A model generated the notes under the pieces. It was not told where the DNA came from and made no database searches. It saw only the letters and a program-made list of their open reading frames with translations. Positions 13,401 to 23,177 of a stretch of DNA of 64,000 nucleotides are shown here, one piece after another. Position numbers and translations under genes: made by a program. Each line of letters starts with the position of its first letter. Within the stretch, counting starts at the first letter, position 1. This stretch comes from Chitinophaga sancti (lineage in GTDB: Bacteria > Bacteroidota > Bacteroidia > Chitinophagales > Chitinophagaceae): contig NZ_CP139247.1 of assembly GCF_034087045.1 (NCBI RefSeq), forward strand, positions 1,612,001 to 1,676,000, read 5' to 3'.

Positions 13401-16400
13401 ATGTTGAAGCGACTTATTTGTACTGCCATCTTCATATTATCAGTACAATTACTTTGGGGCCAGAACTATCAATACCATACATTCAGGAATATTGCTATCG
13501 GGCCTGAAGCTACCACTATTAACGCTTTCGCTCAGGATAGTCTCGGCCTCATGTGGCTGGGTACCAACAATGGCCTCTATAGCTATGACGGCTTTTCTGT
13601 ACAATCTCACCTTGGTAAGGATACCTCACATAAAACATTCGTCTACAACATCATCGTCGTCAATAAAGAATTGATGTGCCTGGCTATGGAAAATGGCATC
13701 TTCTTTTATAACTACCAGAAAGATGAATATGAACCAGTGCCTGTACAATTCCCAACCGATGTACGCACCCTGCTGCTTGAAAATGATAATCTATGGATAG
13801 GCTCTTTCAAAGGCCTGTTTAAATACAACTTCACCCATAAAAAACTGGAAAGCGTCGGCTATAAAGGACTATCCAACCACACCATTTATTCACTGACCCG
13901 TACCAGTGGCGGGGATATTCTGATCGGCACTTATAACGGCCTTTATTGCCTTTCGGCAGATAAACCACAGATCCGCCAGATCCCTTTAGCAGACCTTCAT
14001 AAACGCAGCAACCTTTTTGTCAACGCTTTATTTGAAGACACAGTCCGTAACCTGATCTGGGTAGGTACAGAAGGGGGGATCTATTATTACGACCTGGTTA
14101 AAAACCTCGCTGTCAAACTCCCCATCCTACAGGACCATTCTGTAAAGTCATTGATGACGGACAACAGGAATAACCTGCTGATAGGTACCGATGCCGGTTT
14201 TTACATATACGACCCCGCCTCTGAACAATTGGAGCATATTGTACATGACGCCCGCAATAAAGGCTCTATCGTCAATAATATCATCTGGAGCCTGTTTGCC
14301 GACAAAGAAGCCAATATTTGGCTGGGTACCGACTACGGCATCTCCCTGTTACAAAACCACAACAGCCTGCAGGTGATCCCCATCTTTGATATCACTCATG
14401 AAAAGGATGGAAACCGGTTTTATAATATCTATAAAGATCACTACGGCGATTACTGGCTGGGTGGTACAAATGGAATTATCCGCAGCACTTCTCCGGGAGG
14501 CCATGAAATATCATCTGCATGGTATAAGATGGGAGATAAGTCCCTGCCTATTTCGCACAACCGTATCAGGGACATTTTTGAAGATACAAACAACAATGTA
14601 TGGGTAGCTACAGATGGTGGCATCAATCGATACGATCGTCAAACAAAAGCATTCGTCAATTATAATATTATCGATAGCTCTCAGTCACGTAATGCTAACT
14701 GGGCCTATAACATTCAGGAGGATGATCAGCAAAGGTTATGGATCGCCACCTACCTGGGAGGTATTTTTGTAGTAGATAGGTCCCGGCTCACGGCAGTTCC
14801 TGATGTATCACGGCAAACTACAACTCCTGGTTTTGTAGTTGACAAATCACGGCAAACTGCGGCTCCTGATTATGTTGTAGACAGATCAAGACTAACCCCT
14901 GCTCCGATTATAGCCATGCACAACTTCGCTGCTCACAATGGCCTGGCCGGTAATTCCGTGAACCAGCTTACAAAAGACCGGCAGGGAAATATCTGGGCAT
15001 TAATTTATAACAGGGCCGTGCATAAGATCAACCCACATACCTTCCAGGTAGAAACCCTGATGGATGGATCAAAGCATCCCTCTTATATGTTCGCAGACGA
15101 TGCTGGTGTAATCTGGATCGGTTGCCCCGGCAATATCGTCAGAATAAAGGATGGCCAGCAAAAGATCATCCCATTTAAAGCTGACCAGATATTAAGCATG
15201 GAACAGGTAGATGCCAATATCTGGATCTCCACCAGTGAAGGTATCTTGATGATGGACAGAAATACTACTACGGTACAGCGATTCAACAGTGGGCAATCTG
15301 CCTTTACCTCCATGTATTATGATAAAGACCAGCATGCCGTATACCTGGGAGGTGCTGATGAATTAGGGATCGCCGCATCGGTTATACAACCTGCCACTGG
15401 TGCCGGCAATCAGCTGTATCTCACCGCCATGTACATCAATGGGAAACTATCCGGATCTATAAGATATAAGAACGATATCCGCCTGAGTCATGAGCAGAAC
15501 AACCTTGCTTTCGCCGTTTCTGACCTCAGTTATTCAGATCCTGAAGGCACCCGGTATGTATATAGGATCACGCAAATAGATGATGACTGGAATACCTTGC
15601 CACTCAATAATAACCTGATCAACTATACAAACCTGAGTTATGGGCATTATACCCTGCTGGTGAGTAAACTCGATGCATATGGAAAACCATTTGCCAACCC
15701 GTTAAAACTGTCGATCACCATTATTCCGCCATGGTACTATACCAATCTGGCGAAAGCGATTTATTTTTTGATCGTGGTCGGACTCGTGCTCTGGGCGATC
15801 AACTTCTTCAGGGTAAGGCATAATCTCAAGATCGAACGTATCGAAAAACAAAAGACAGTAGAGCTGACCAACCTGAAACTCAACTTTTTCACCGATATCT
15901 CTCATGAGCTAAAAACGCCCCTGAGTCTGATCCTGGCACCTGTGAGCCAGATGCTGGCAGAAAGCAGAAGTCCGCTGAAAAAGAAGCAACTCGAAGGGAT
16001 ACAGCAAAATGCACTGAAACTGAATGCTTTAATTCATAGGGTACTAAACTTCAACAGGGCTGATAGTAGTGCGCTTTCCTCCTTGGTATTATCAAAGCTG
16101 GAACTGGTGACTTTCGCCCGAAAGCTGTATGACTCCTTTAGCAACCAGCAGGTATCTTTTACTTTCTCCTGCAACAGGGAAGAGATTTATATGGATACAG
16201 ATGTGATCAGAACCGAGGCGATTATCACTAACCTGCTGTCTAATGCCTGTCGGTATACACCTCATGGTGGGACTATACATTTGGAAATCACCCAGCAAAA
16301 CAATGTTGTGGCAATCAAAGTAACCGATACTGGTATCGGCATTCCTGCTGCTGATCTGCCATATGTATTTGAGCGATTTTTCAAATCTTCCATTACGGCG

Positions 16401-17585
16401 AGGAATAAGGAAGGTTCTGGTATAGGGCTTTACCTGGTGAAGAACTATACGGAACAACTAGGCGGGTATGTAACGATAACATCTGTAGAAGGAGAGGGGA
16501 CTACGGTGACAGTCAGTTTACCTATTCCGGAAAGAGTGGCTGTTCCCATTATGGAGGAACATAGCATCCTTTCAAAGAACCAGGACCTTTCAGGAGGACA
16601 GAGCAACCTTTCAGGGAAGCATAACATCCTTTCAAAGAACCAGGACCCCCTTTCTGGAGAACAGGGCGACCTTTCAGGGGAACCTGACCCTCTTTCAAAG
16701 AGCCAGAACACCCTTTCAGGAGAACAAAGCGACCTTTCAGGGAACCAGCCCCCCCTTTCAAAAGACGATAACAACCTTTCAGCACCCCAACACACCCTGC
16801 CTGGGCAACCCGGCAAGCATCCCTCCCCCAAGAAAAAGATCCTCATCGTAGACGACAACCATGAAATAACAGATTTCCTACACCATGCCCTCACCCCACA
16901 ATACCAGATCAAAATCGCCCACGACGGCAAAAAAGGGGAATCCCTCAGCCTGGAATGGCAGCCTGACCTCATCATCGTAGATGTCATGATGCCTGTAATG
17001 GACGGCCTTGAAATGAGTAAACGACTCAAAAAACAAGTCATGACCGCCACCATACCTATTATATTATTAACTGCAAAAGACGACCGGCAAACCGAACTAA
17101 ACAGCATCGACCTTGGCGCCGATGCCTTTATGTCCAAACCTTTTGATATTTCTATCCTGCTCTCCAGGATGGAGCAACTACTCAAACGCCGGGAAGACAT
17201 GGAGCACCAACTCCGGATCTCCTCACTCACTGACCCCAAAGAAGATAAGACCCTATCCAGGGATGAGCAGTTTCTCTCCGACATCACCCAGATCATAGAG
17301 GAAAAAATGGATGATCCCCAGTTCAATGTTCAGGTACTCAGTGAGCTGAGCTTTACCAATTCCAAACAACTCTACCGCAAAGTAAAGCAACTCACCAGCC
17401 TCACCCCGGTAGAATACATCCGCTCCATCAGGATGAAAAAAGCTGCCGTTCTCTTACAACAGAATAAATTTACCGTGGCAGAGGTCATGTATATGGTCGG
17501 GTTTTCCGAAGCCTCCTATTTCTCCAAATGTTTCCAGTCAGAATTCGGAGTTACACCTTCTCAGTATATTAAAAATAATATATAA
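13401..17585 (+). CDS. Hybrid two-component system sensor-regulator of the galactan locus
   Basis: About 1394 residues. Order: signal peptide (1-20), periplasmic Reg_prop beta-propeller repeats to about 680 (many DNNLWIGSF-like and IWVGTEGGIYYY-like blades), Y_Y_Y domain (about 690-775), membrane helix (about 784-803), HisKA with phospho-acceptor His in FFTDISHELKTPLS (about 835), HATPase with DTGIGIPAADL and GSGIGLYLVKNY, receiver domain with DDN and Asp about 1194 (IIVDVMMPVMDG), and an AraC-type helix-turn-helix (about 1290-1394). It should bind an oligosaccharide in the periplasm and activate the adjacent locus. Two oddities: repeats of a VVDRSRLT-like unit at 14769-14909 in the propeller, and a 7-residue repeat linker (LSGEQSD-like) between kinase and receiver at 16560-16803. 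Start: the ATG after a TTG codon; the signal peptide fits. Confidence 0.92.
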   Translation: MLKRLICTAIFILSVQLLWGQNYQYHTFRNIAIGPEATTINAFAQDSLGLMWLGTNNGLYSYDGFSVQSHLGKDTSHKTFVYNIIVVNKELMCLAMENGIFFYNYQKDEYEPVPVQFPTDVRTLLLENDNLWIGSFKGLFKYNFTHKKLESVGYKGLSNHTIYSLTRTSGGDILIGTYNGLYCLSADKPQIRQIPLADLHKRSNLFVNALFEDTVRNLIWVGTEGGIYYYDLVKNLAVKLPILQDHSVKSLMTDNRNNLLIGTDAGFYIYDPASEQLEHIVHDARNKGSIVNNIIWSLFADKEANIWLGTDYGISLLQNHNSLQVIPIFDITHEKDGNRFYNIYKDHYGDYWLGGTNGIIRSTSPGGHEISSAWYKMGDKSLPISHNRIRDIFEDTNNNVWVATDGGINRYDRQTKAFVNYNIIDSSQSRNANWAYNIQEDDQQRLWIATYLGGIFVVDRSRLTAVPDVSRQTTTPGFVVDKSRQTAAPDYVVDRSRLTPAPIIAMHNFAAHNGLAGNSVNQLTKDRQGNIWALIYNRAVHKINPHTFQVETLMDGSKHPSYMFADDAGVIWIGCPGNIVRIKDGQQKIIPFKADQILSMEQVDANIWISTSEGILMMDRNTTTVQRFNSGQSAFTSMYYDKDQHAVYLGGADELGIAASVIQPATGAGNQLYLTAMYINGKLSGSIRYKNDIRLSHEQNNLAFAVSDLSYSDPEGTRYVYRITQIDDDWNTLPLNNNLINYTNLSYGHYTLLVSKLDAYGKPFANPLKLSITIIPPWYYTNLAKAIYFLIVVGLVLWAINFFRVRHNLKIERIEKQKTVELTNLKLNFFTDISHELKTPLSLILAPVSQMLAESRSPLKKKQLEGIQQNALKLNALIHRVLNFNRADSSALSSLVLSKLELVTFARKLYDSFSNQQVSFTFSCNREEIYMDTDVIRTEAIITNLLSNACRYTPHGGTIHLEITQQNNVVAIKVTDTGIGIPAADLPYVFERFFKSSITARNKEGSGIGLYLVKNYTEQLGGYVTITSVEGEGTTVTVSLPIPERVAVPIMEEHSILSKNQDLSGGQSNLSGKHNILSKNQDPLSGEQGDLSGEPDPLSKSQNTLSGEQSDLSGNQPPLSKDDNNLSAPQHTLPGQPGKHPSPKKKILIVDDNHEITDFLHHALTPQYQIKIAHDGKKGESLSLEWQPDLIIVDVMMPVMDGLEMSKRLKKQVMTATIPIILLTAKDDRQTELNSIDLGADAFMSKPFDISILLSRMEQLLKRREDMEHQLRISSLTDPKEDKTLSRDEQFLSDITQIIEEKMDDPQFNVQVLSELSFTNSKQLYRKVKQLTSLTPVEYIRSIRMKKAAVLLQQNKFTVAEVMYMVGFSEASYFSKCFQSEFGVTPSQYIKNNI
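14769..14909 (+). repeat. In-frame tandem repeat inside the HTCS propeller
   Basis: Four units of about 30-39 bases encode VVDRSRLTAVPD, VSRQTTTPGF, VVDKSRQTAAPDY and VVDRSRLTPAPI. They are inserted in what is otherwise a normal Reg_prop blade series and look like a recent in-frame expansion. Confidence 0.75.
16560..16803 (+). repeat. Minisatellite encoding a heptad-like linker in the HTCS
   Basis: A cctttca-containing unit recurs about every 18-24 bases, mostly 21, giving repeated LSKNQD, LSGGQSN, LSGEQGD, LSGEPDP, LSKSQNT and LSGEQSD. It lies between the kinase ATPase domain and the receiver domain. The sequence is polar with no charged-coil pattern, so it is probably a flexible tether. 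Confidence 0.85.
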
Positions 17586-17668
17586 TCAATATATGTGTCC
17601 GTTGTCTAAATTTTATCCTATTATGTCCGATATCAGCCGCACTTAAAAATGAATCTTAAATAGTTTCG

Positions 17669-17693
17669 AACCGTACGAAAAACTGATACGGTT
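17669..17693. promoter_or_regulatory. Inverted repeat before the first galactan-locus structural gene
   Basis: aaccgta / tacggtt, a 7-bp dyad with an 11-base spacer, sits four bases before the ATG at 17698. It may be a binding site for the HTCS or a hairpin in the leader; no second copy was found nearby. Confidence 0.35.
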
Positions 17694-17697
17694 ATTT

Positions 17698-20199
17698 ATG
17701 TCCCTAAAGGCAATTCCACTCCTTTGCATGTGCTTGTATTTTACGGCCACGTTCGCTCAACAGACTATCTACGTTGATAAATCTGGCGTGATGCGCTGGT
17801 CGGACAGTAAAAAAGAGGCCTCCTTTTATGGAGTGAATTATACCCTCCCTTTTGCACATGCATATCGTTCAGTCAAAGATCACAAAGCAGCTATTGACAA
17901 AGACGCATACCATTTTTCCCGTCTTGGGTTCAATGCTTACAGAATACATATATGGGATGTAGAAATTACCGATTCCATCGGAAGGTTACAACAGAATGAA
18001 CACCTTGATCTCCTCGATTACCTGATTTCCAGGGTGCAGCAACGGGGAATCAGGGTGTTAATCACCTGTATGACCAATTTTGGAAATGGCTACCCGGAAA
18101 GGAACCAGCCAACAGGTGGTTTTTCCTATTTATATGACAAATGTGATGTGCATAAGAATCCCAAAGCTATTGCTGCCCAGGAAACCTATATCAAACAATT
18201 GCTCACACATGTCAATCCTTATACAGGAAAGGCTTACAAAGAGGATCCTGCCATCGTAGGCTTTGAGATCAATAATGAGCCTTGCCATGCAGGAGACCCT
18301 TTAGATACTAAAAAGTACATCGGCACCATGGTGGCCGCCATCAGATCGACAGGGAATAAGAAACCAATATTCTATAATGTAAGCCATAACCGGGAGCACG
18401 TACCTGCTTACTATGCTTCTGATATTCAAGGCACTACCTACCAGTGGTATCCTATTGGCCTGGTAGCCGGACATACAAGAACAGGGAATTTTCTGCCTTA
18501 TGTAGATCAGTACAACATCCCCTTCTCCAACGAAAAAGGGTTTGCCACAAAGGCCAAAGCTATCTATGAATTCGATCCGGCAGATATCACCTATAGTTAT
18601 ATGTACCCGGCTATGACGCGAACATTCCGTTCACAGGGTTTTCAGTGGATCACCCAGTTTGCGTATGATCCCATCGATATCGCTGCTTATAATACAGAAT
18701 ACCAGACACATTATTTAAACCTGGCCTATACACCCCGGAAAGCGCTGAGTATGAAAATAGCGGCAGCAGTGGCGAAAGAGGTAAAACGGGGAGAACAATT
18801 TCCTGCCTATCCGGCAGATACCGTTTTCGGTAATTTCAGGGTCAGTTATCAGGAAGATCTTAGTCTGCTCAATAATCCACAACAATATTTTTATTCTAAC
18901 AATACCACCGTTCAACCAGTTGCACCTTCACAACTTACCACCATCGCAGGTTATGGCAACTCACCTGTTGTAAGGTATGAAGGCACAGGTGCATATTTTC
19001 TGGATAAACTGGAAAACGGAGTATGGAGATTAGAGTTGATGCCTGATGCGATACAGTTGTCAGATCCTTTTGCACGCCCTGCTCCTGATAAGGAGGTCGT
19101 AACCATTGCATGGAACAAATGGCCGATGCAATTGCAATTGCCTGATCTTGGCACCCATTTTATTGTCAGGAACCTCCACTCAGAAAGAGACACCATCGTC
19201 GAAAATGGTGCTTTTTACATCACTCCTGGTGTTTATTTGCTGATGAAGGACGATGCCCGGCGATGGTCTGCTGCCACTGAATGGGGGCATATTAAATTGG
19301 GTGAATTTGTAGCGCCACCTGCTCAGTTAAAACAGCAGTTCGAAGTTGTCCATACGCCATTGGCTGCTGCGGAAACAGATAAGGATATAATAGTTCAGGC
19401 AGATATAGCAGGACCTTCATTTCCCGATTCCGTGATATTGCAAACAGATCATGTTTCTTTCTGGTCTGATCACAATCCTTATATCCGTTTAGAAAGAACA
19501 CACGGTTATACCTATCAGGGAACCATTCCTGCCAGTATGATAAGAAGCAAAAGTTTAAAATACACCATCACTGTATATAGTAACGGTCATAGCTATACAT
19601 TTCCTCAAAACGAAAAGGGTGCTCCGCTTGATTGGGATTTCACTGTGACGCGGTATTGGGAAACCGCTATTAAGGATCCAAAAGCTCCGATTGTATTTGA
19701 TGAAGAAATGGAATATCTCTCTCTGTCTGAAAGATCTTTTATTCAATCCTCTACTTACAGAGATCGGCCATGGAGCCCCGCTGTACAGCGATATACAATG
19801 CATGTAAAAGACGATAATGCACGCTTCTTTTGGAGAAAGAACATCCAATTCATCAATAGAGAAGAGCAATTACAAGCAACAAAATTCTTATGCATATACA
19901 TCCCTACATCTACCTTAACAGCACTAAATATTGGCTTTATTACTTCAGACGGGTACACCTATTCACAACAAATTTCATTAAACAATGACCAGCATATTTA
20001 TAAGATACCTATTGCAGCTTTAGCACAGGATAGTACAGCTTTATTGCCTCGTCCATACCCGGCATTCATGAATCAGTATTTCATACCAAAAACCAACATT
20101 GACTTTAACATTCATAAAATTGAAACACTAAACATTTCCACATCAGACAAGGTGCCAGACAACGCTTCGATAGACATTGGAGCCATCTGGCTTGAATAA
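17698..20199 (+). CDS. Secreted GH-A clan glycoside hydrolase (GH5-like) with accessory beta domains
   Basis: 833 residues with a signal peptide ending near FTATFAQ. Residues about 25-370 look like a clan GH-A barrel: NAYRIHIWDVEI, RVLITCMTNFGN, then GFEINNEPCH with the acid/base Glu about 194, and KAIYEFDPAD with the candidate nucleophile Glu about 291, roughly 97 residues later as expected. The C-terminal 450 residues are beta-rich and contain no catalytic motif that I recognise. It is the first structural gene after the HTCS and shares orientation with susC. Its position suggests it trims galactan side chains or the ends of oligosaccharides. Exact family and specificity cannot be set; GH5, GH2-like or an unnumbered GH-A family are all possible. 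Confidence 0.65.
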   Translation: MSLKAIPLLCMCLYFTATFAQQTIYVDKSGVMRWSDSKKEASFYGVNYTLPFAHAYRSVKDHKAAIDKDAYHFSRLGFNAYRIHIWDVEITDSIGRLQQNEHLDLLDYLISRVQQRGIRVLITCMTNFGNGYPERNQPTGGFSYLYDKCDVHKNPKAIAAQETYIKQLLTHVNPYTGKAYKEDPAIVGFEINNEPCHAGDPLDTKKYIGTMVAAIRSTGNKKPIFYNVSHNREHVPAYYASDIQGTTYQWYPIGLVAGHTRTGNFLPYVDQYNIPFSNEKGFATKAKAIYEFDPADITYSYMYPAMTRTFRSQGFQWITQFAYDPIDIAAYNTEYQTHYLNLAYTPRKALSMKIAAAVAKEVKRGEQFPAYPADTVFGNFRVSYQEDLSLLNNPQQYFYSNNTTVQPVAPSQLTTIAGYGNSPVVRYEGTGAYFLDKLENGVWRLELMPDAIQLSDPFARPAPDKEVVTIAWNKWPMQLQLPDLGTHFIVRNLHSERDTIVENGAFYITPGVYLLMKDDARRWSAATEWGHIKLGEFVAPPAQLKQQFEVVHTPLAAAETDKDIIVQADIAGPSFPDSVILQTDHVSFWSDHNPYIRLERTHGYTYQGTIPASMIRSKSLKYTITVYSNGHSYTFPQNEKGAPLDWDFTVTRYWETAIKDPKAPIVFDEEMEYLSLSERSFIQSSTYRDRPWSPAVQRYTMHVKDDNARFFWRKNIQFINREEQLQATKFLCIYIPTSTLTALNIGFITSDGYTYSQQISLNNDQHIYKIPIAALAQDSTALLPRPYPAFMNQYFIPKTNIDFNIHKIETLNISTSDKVPDNASIDIGAIWLE

Positions 20200-20230
20200 A
20201 CAGATCGTATAAAATTTTTAATTCCACAAT

Positions 20231-23173
20231 ATGAAGAAATCAATTTTCCGCAAATTTCTATTCTGCCTATGCATGGCGGTTAGCTTTCTGGGAGTGCATG
20301 CCCAGGGGCAAAGTCGTACCGTAAAAGGTACTGTGACCGATGAAGGCGGGAAAGCACTTGAAAGAGTGTCCGTGCTTGTAAGCGGTACCACCACCAGTAC
20401 CCTGACCGATGCTTCCGGAGCGTTTACCGTGCTAATGCCTTCAGGAAAAGATGTACTGGAATTTACCTACGTAGGCGCTGCTAAAAAAGTGGTAAAAGTA
20501 GCAGGCGACACCCTGCAGGTGGTAATGTCTTTCGAAGACAAAAAACTGGAAGAAATAGTCGTGATCGGCTATGGTACCAAAACTAAAAAAGATATGACAG
20601 GTTCCGCTGTCAGCATCAGTACCAAAGACTTTAACCCGGGATTAGTCGGTTCTTCTGAACAGCTGATCAGTGGTAAGGCTTCAGGTGTGCAGATCATGAC
20701 CAATAGTGGTTCTCCCACCGCTGGTAGTACCATCCGCATACGTGGTGGCGCCTCTTTAAGTGCCAGCAATGCACCGCTGATCGTATTGGATGGTGTGCCA
20801 CTGGAAACAGGTGGTATCAGCGGGAATTCTGACAACTTTTTAAGTATGATCAACCCTAATGATATTGAAAGCATTACCGTACTAAAAGATGCTGCATCTA
20901 CAGCCATCTACGGTTCCAGGGCTTCAAACGGGGTATTGATGATCACTACTAAAAAAGGCAAAGGCGATCAGCTCAAGCTCAACTTCTCTTCTGTAGTTAC
21001 CCTGCAGCAAAGAAAGAATGTAGCCGATATGATGTCGCCATCACAGTTCAGAGATGTAATCAATTCACAAGGCACCGATGCTCAAAAAGCCCTCCTGGGC
21101 AGTAGTAATACCGACTGGCAGAAAGAGGTGTTTAAGAATGCAATGGGTACGGACAATAACCTGGGTGTAACCGGGAAGATAGCGAAAACAGTGCCTTTCC
21201 GTGCTTCTGTTGGCTACTACAACCAGAACGGTAACCTGCAGACAGATAACACACAACGTTTCACAGGTTCACTGGTCATCACACCCAGCCTATTTGACAA
21301 ACATTTAAACCTGACCTTCAACCTGAAAGGTGCTGCGAACAATAACCGTTTTGCCAATACAGATGCCATCTGGTCTTCTATAGCATTCAATCCAACACAA
21401 CCTGTATATTCCGGTAATGCTGCTTTTGGTGGTTTTTATGAAAGCCTTGACAACAGCGGCGTACCTGCTACTGGTGCCAACAGGAACCCTGTAGGATTAT
21501 TAGAACAGGAAAAACGGAAAAGTGATGTGTACAGGAGTATCGGCAACTTTGATGCGGATTATAGATTCCATTTCCTGCCTGATCTGAAAGCGCACGTTAC
21601 CTTAGGTTACGACTATAGTAAGGGTGAAGGTTCTGTATATATACCTGCTGCTTCTGCAGATGGTTATAGTGTGGGAGGATCTAATAATACGTATTCCCAG
21701 ACGATGAAGAACAAATTGTTCACAGGGTATCTGAACTACGCAAAGAACATTCATAACACACACCGCTTTGATGCAACTGTCGGTTATGATTACCAGCATT
21801 GGAGCGCCAAAAGCCCTGCTATCAATTATTATAATGAAAAAGGTGAATTGCAGTCTACCGCCAAAGCATCCGATGAGCGACATGTATTGTTGTCTTATTA
21901 TGGAAGAGTGAACTACACGTTATTATCCAAATACATGATCACAGGAACCGTCAGAAGAGATGGTACCTCCCGCTTCAGCCCTGAAAACAGATGGGGTACT
22001 TTCCCTTCTGTAGCTGTGGCCTGGAATGTAACAGACGAAAATTTTCTGAAATACAATAAGGTACTTAATAACTTAAAATTAAGGGCCAGTTATGGTGTAA
22101 CGGGACAACAGGATGGCATCGGCAACTATAGCTACCTATCCGTGTATCAAAAGGGGAACAGTTACGCAAATTATCGCTTTGGGGATGAATATTTATATGT
22201 ATACAGACCATCTGTCTATGTATACGATCTGAAATGGGAAACAACAAAGGCATTCAACTATGGCCTGGACTTTGGCTTTTTAAACAACAGGATCTCCGGT
22301 TCAATTGAATATTACAACCGTAAAACCTACGATCTGCTGGCCGACGTATCTGTGGCAGCGGGTACCAACTTTGACCAGACAGCGACTACCAATGTGGGTA
22401 ATATTGAAAGCCATGGTTTTGAATTTCAGCTGAATACCACGCCGATCAGTAAGCGTGATTTCAAACTGGATGTGAATTTCAATGCCACCAACCAGTATAC
22501 CAAAGTGACCAATATTTCCCTGGTACAGGGCTCCAATACAGTAGGTACTTATACTGGTACTTCTGTGGGTGGAAGAGGCATCCAGATACTTACAGCCGGT
22601 TACCAACCCAATATGTTCTATGTATACAAACAGGTTTACGATGCATCAGGCAAACCGCTGGAAGGTGTATATGCTGATCTGAACAAAGATGGCGTGATCA
22701 ACGAAAGTGACCTGTACCGCTATCATTCTCCTGCCGCCACCTGGTTGCTGGGCTTCAACACACAAGCTACTTATAAGAAATGGTCCGGTGGATTTACCCT
22801 GCGTGCAAACATCGGCAACTATGTATACAACAATACCAAGATGAGTCTGAGCGCATGGGAAACCGTACAGTATGTAAATTCGGCGCTGAACAACCTGCAT
22901 AAAGATTATCTGAAAACAGGTTTCCAGACCCGCCAATATTACTCAGACTATTATGTAGAGAATGCCTCTTTCCTGAGAATGGATAATCTATCAGTCGCTT
23001 ATAACTTTGGAAAAGTAGCAAAGCACGTGAATATGCGTATCGGCGCTATTGCGCAGAATGTATTCACCATCACCAAATACACCGGACAGGATCCTGAGGT
23101 GACCAATGGATTTGAAAGCGCATTCTATCCTCGTCCACGTACTTATTCCATCAATATTAACCTTGAGTTCTAA
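20231..23173 (+). CDS. SusC-like TonB-dependent outer-membrane transporter
   Basis: 980 residues. After the signal peptide (ending GVHAQ) comes a carboxypeptidase-regulatory-like domain (about 30-115: VKGTVTDEGGKALERVSVLV), then the TonB-box-like EEIVVIGYGTKTKKDMTGS. The plug domain follows (LISGKASGVQIMTNSGSP, STIRIRGGASLSASNAPLIVLDGVP, VLKDAASTAIYGSRASNGVL), and then a 22-strand barrel ending in YSININLEF with terminal Phe. It imports oligosaccharides of the locus substrate across the outer membrane, driven by TonB. The stop codon is four bases before the susD start, so the pair is co-transcribed. Length and motifs are normal. Confidence 0.95.
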   Translation: MKKSIFRKFLFCLCMAVSFLGVHAQGQSRTVKGTVTDEGGKALERVSVLVSGTTTSTLTDASGAFTVLMPSGKDVLEFTYVGAAKKVVKVAGDTLQVVMSFEDKKLEEIVVIGYGTKTKKDMTGSAVSISTKDFNPGLVGSSEQLISGKASGVQIMTNSGSPTAGSTIRIRGGASLSASNAPLIVLDGVPLETGGISGNSDNFLSMINPNDIESITVLKDAASTAIYGSRASNGVLMITTKKGKGDQLKLNFSSVVTLQQRKNVADMMSPSQFRDVINSQGTDAQKALLGSSNTDWQKEVFKNAMGTDNNLGVTGKIAKTVPFRASVGYYNQNGNLQTDNTQRFTGSLVITPSLFDKHLNLTFNLKGAANNNRFANTDAIWSSIAFNPTQPVYSGNAAFGGFYESLDNSGVPATGANRNPVGLLEQEKRKSDVYRSIGNFDADYRFHFLPDLKAHVTLGYDYSKGEGSVYIPAASADGYSVGGSNNTYSQTMKNKLFTGYLNYAKNIHNTHRFDATVGYDYQHWSAKSPAINYYNEKGELQSTAKASDERHVLLSYYGRVNYTLLSKYMITGTVRRDGTSRFSPENRWGTFPSVAVAWNVTDENFLKYNKVLNNLKLRASYGVTGQQDGIGNYSYLSVYQKGNSYANYRFGDEYLYVYRPSVYVYDLKWETTKAFNYGLDFGFLNNRISGSIEYYNRKTYDLLADVSVAAGTNFDQTATTNVGNIESHGFEFQLNTTPISKRDFKLDVNFNATNQYTKVTNISLVQGSNTVGTYTGTSVGGRGIQILTAGYQPNMFYVYKQVYDASGKPLEGVYADLNKDGVINESDLYRYHSPAATWLLGFNTQATYKKWSGGFTLRANIGNYVYNNTKMSLSAWETVQYVNSALNNLHKDYLKTGFQTRQYYSDYYVENASFLRMDNLSVAYNFGKVAKHVNMRIGAIAQNVFTITKYTGQDPEVTNGFESAFYPRPRTYSININLEF

Positions 23174-23177
23174 GTTT

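Noticed and set aside
16560..16803. Regularly spaced repeats considered as a CRISPR array
   Set aside because: The units are about 21 bases with no unique spacers of constant length, lie in frame within a long coding sequence and encode a clear peptide repeat.
16445..17326. A 293-codon antisense reading frame with repeated PERSLCSPERG-like units
   Set aside because: It is the mirror of the 7-residue repeat linker and receiver domain of the HTCS gene. The repeated appearance comes from the sense-strand repeat, and it has no start region or family features.
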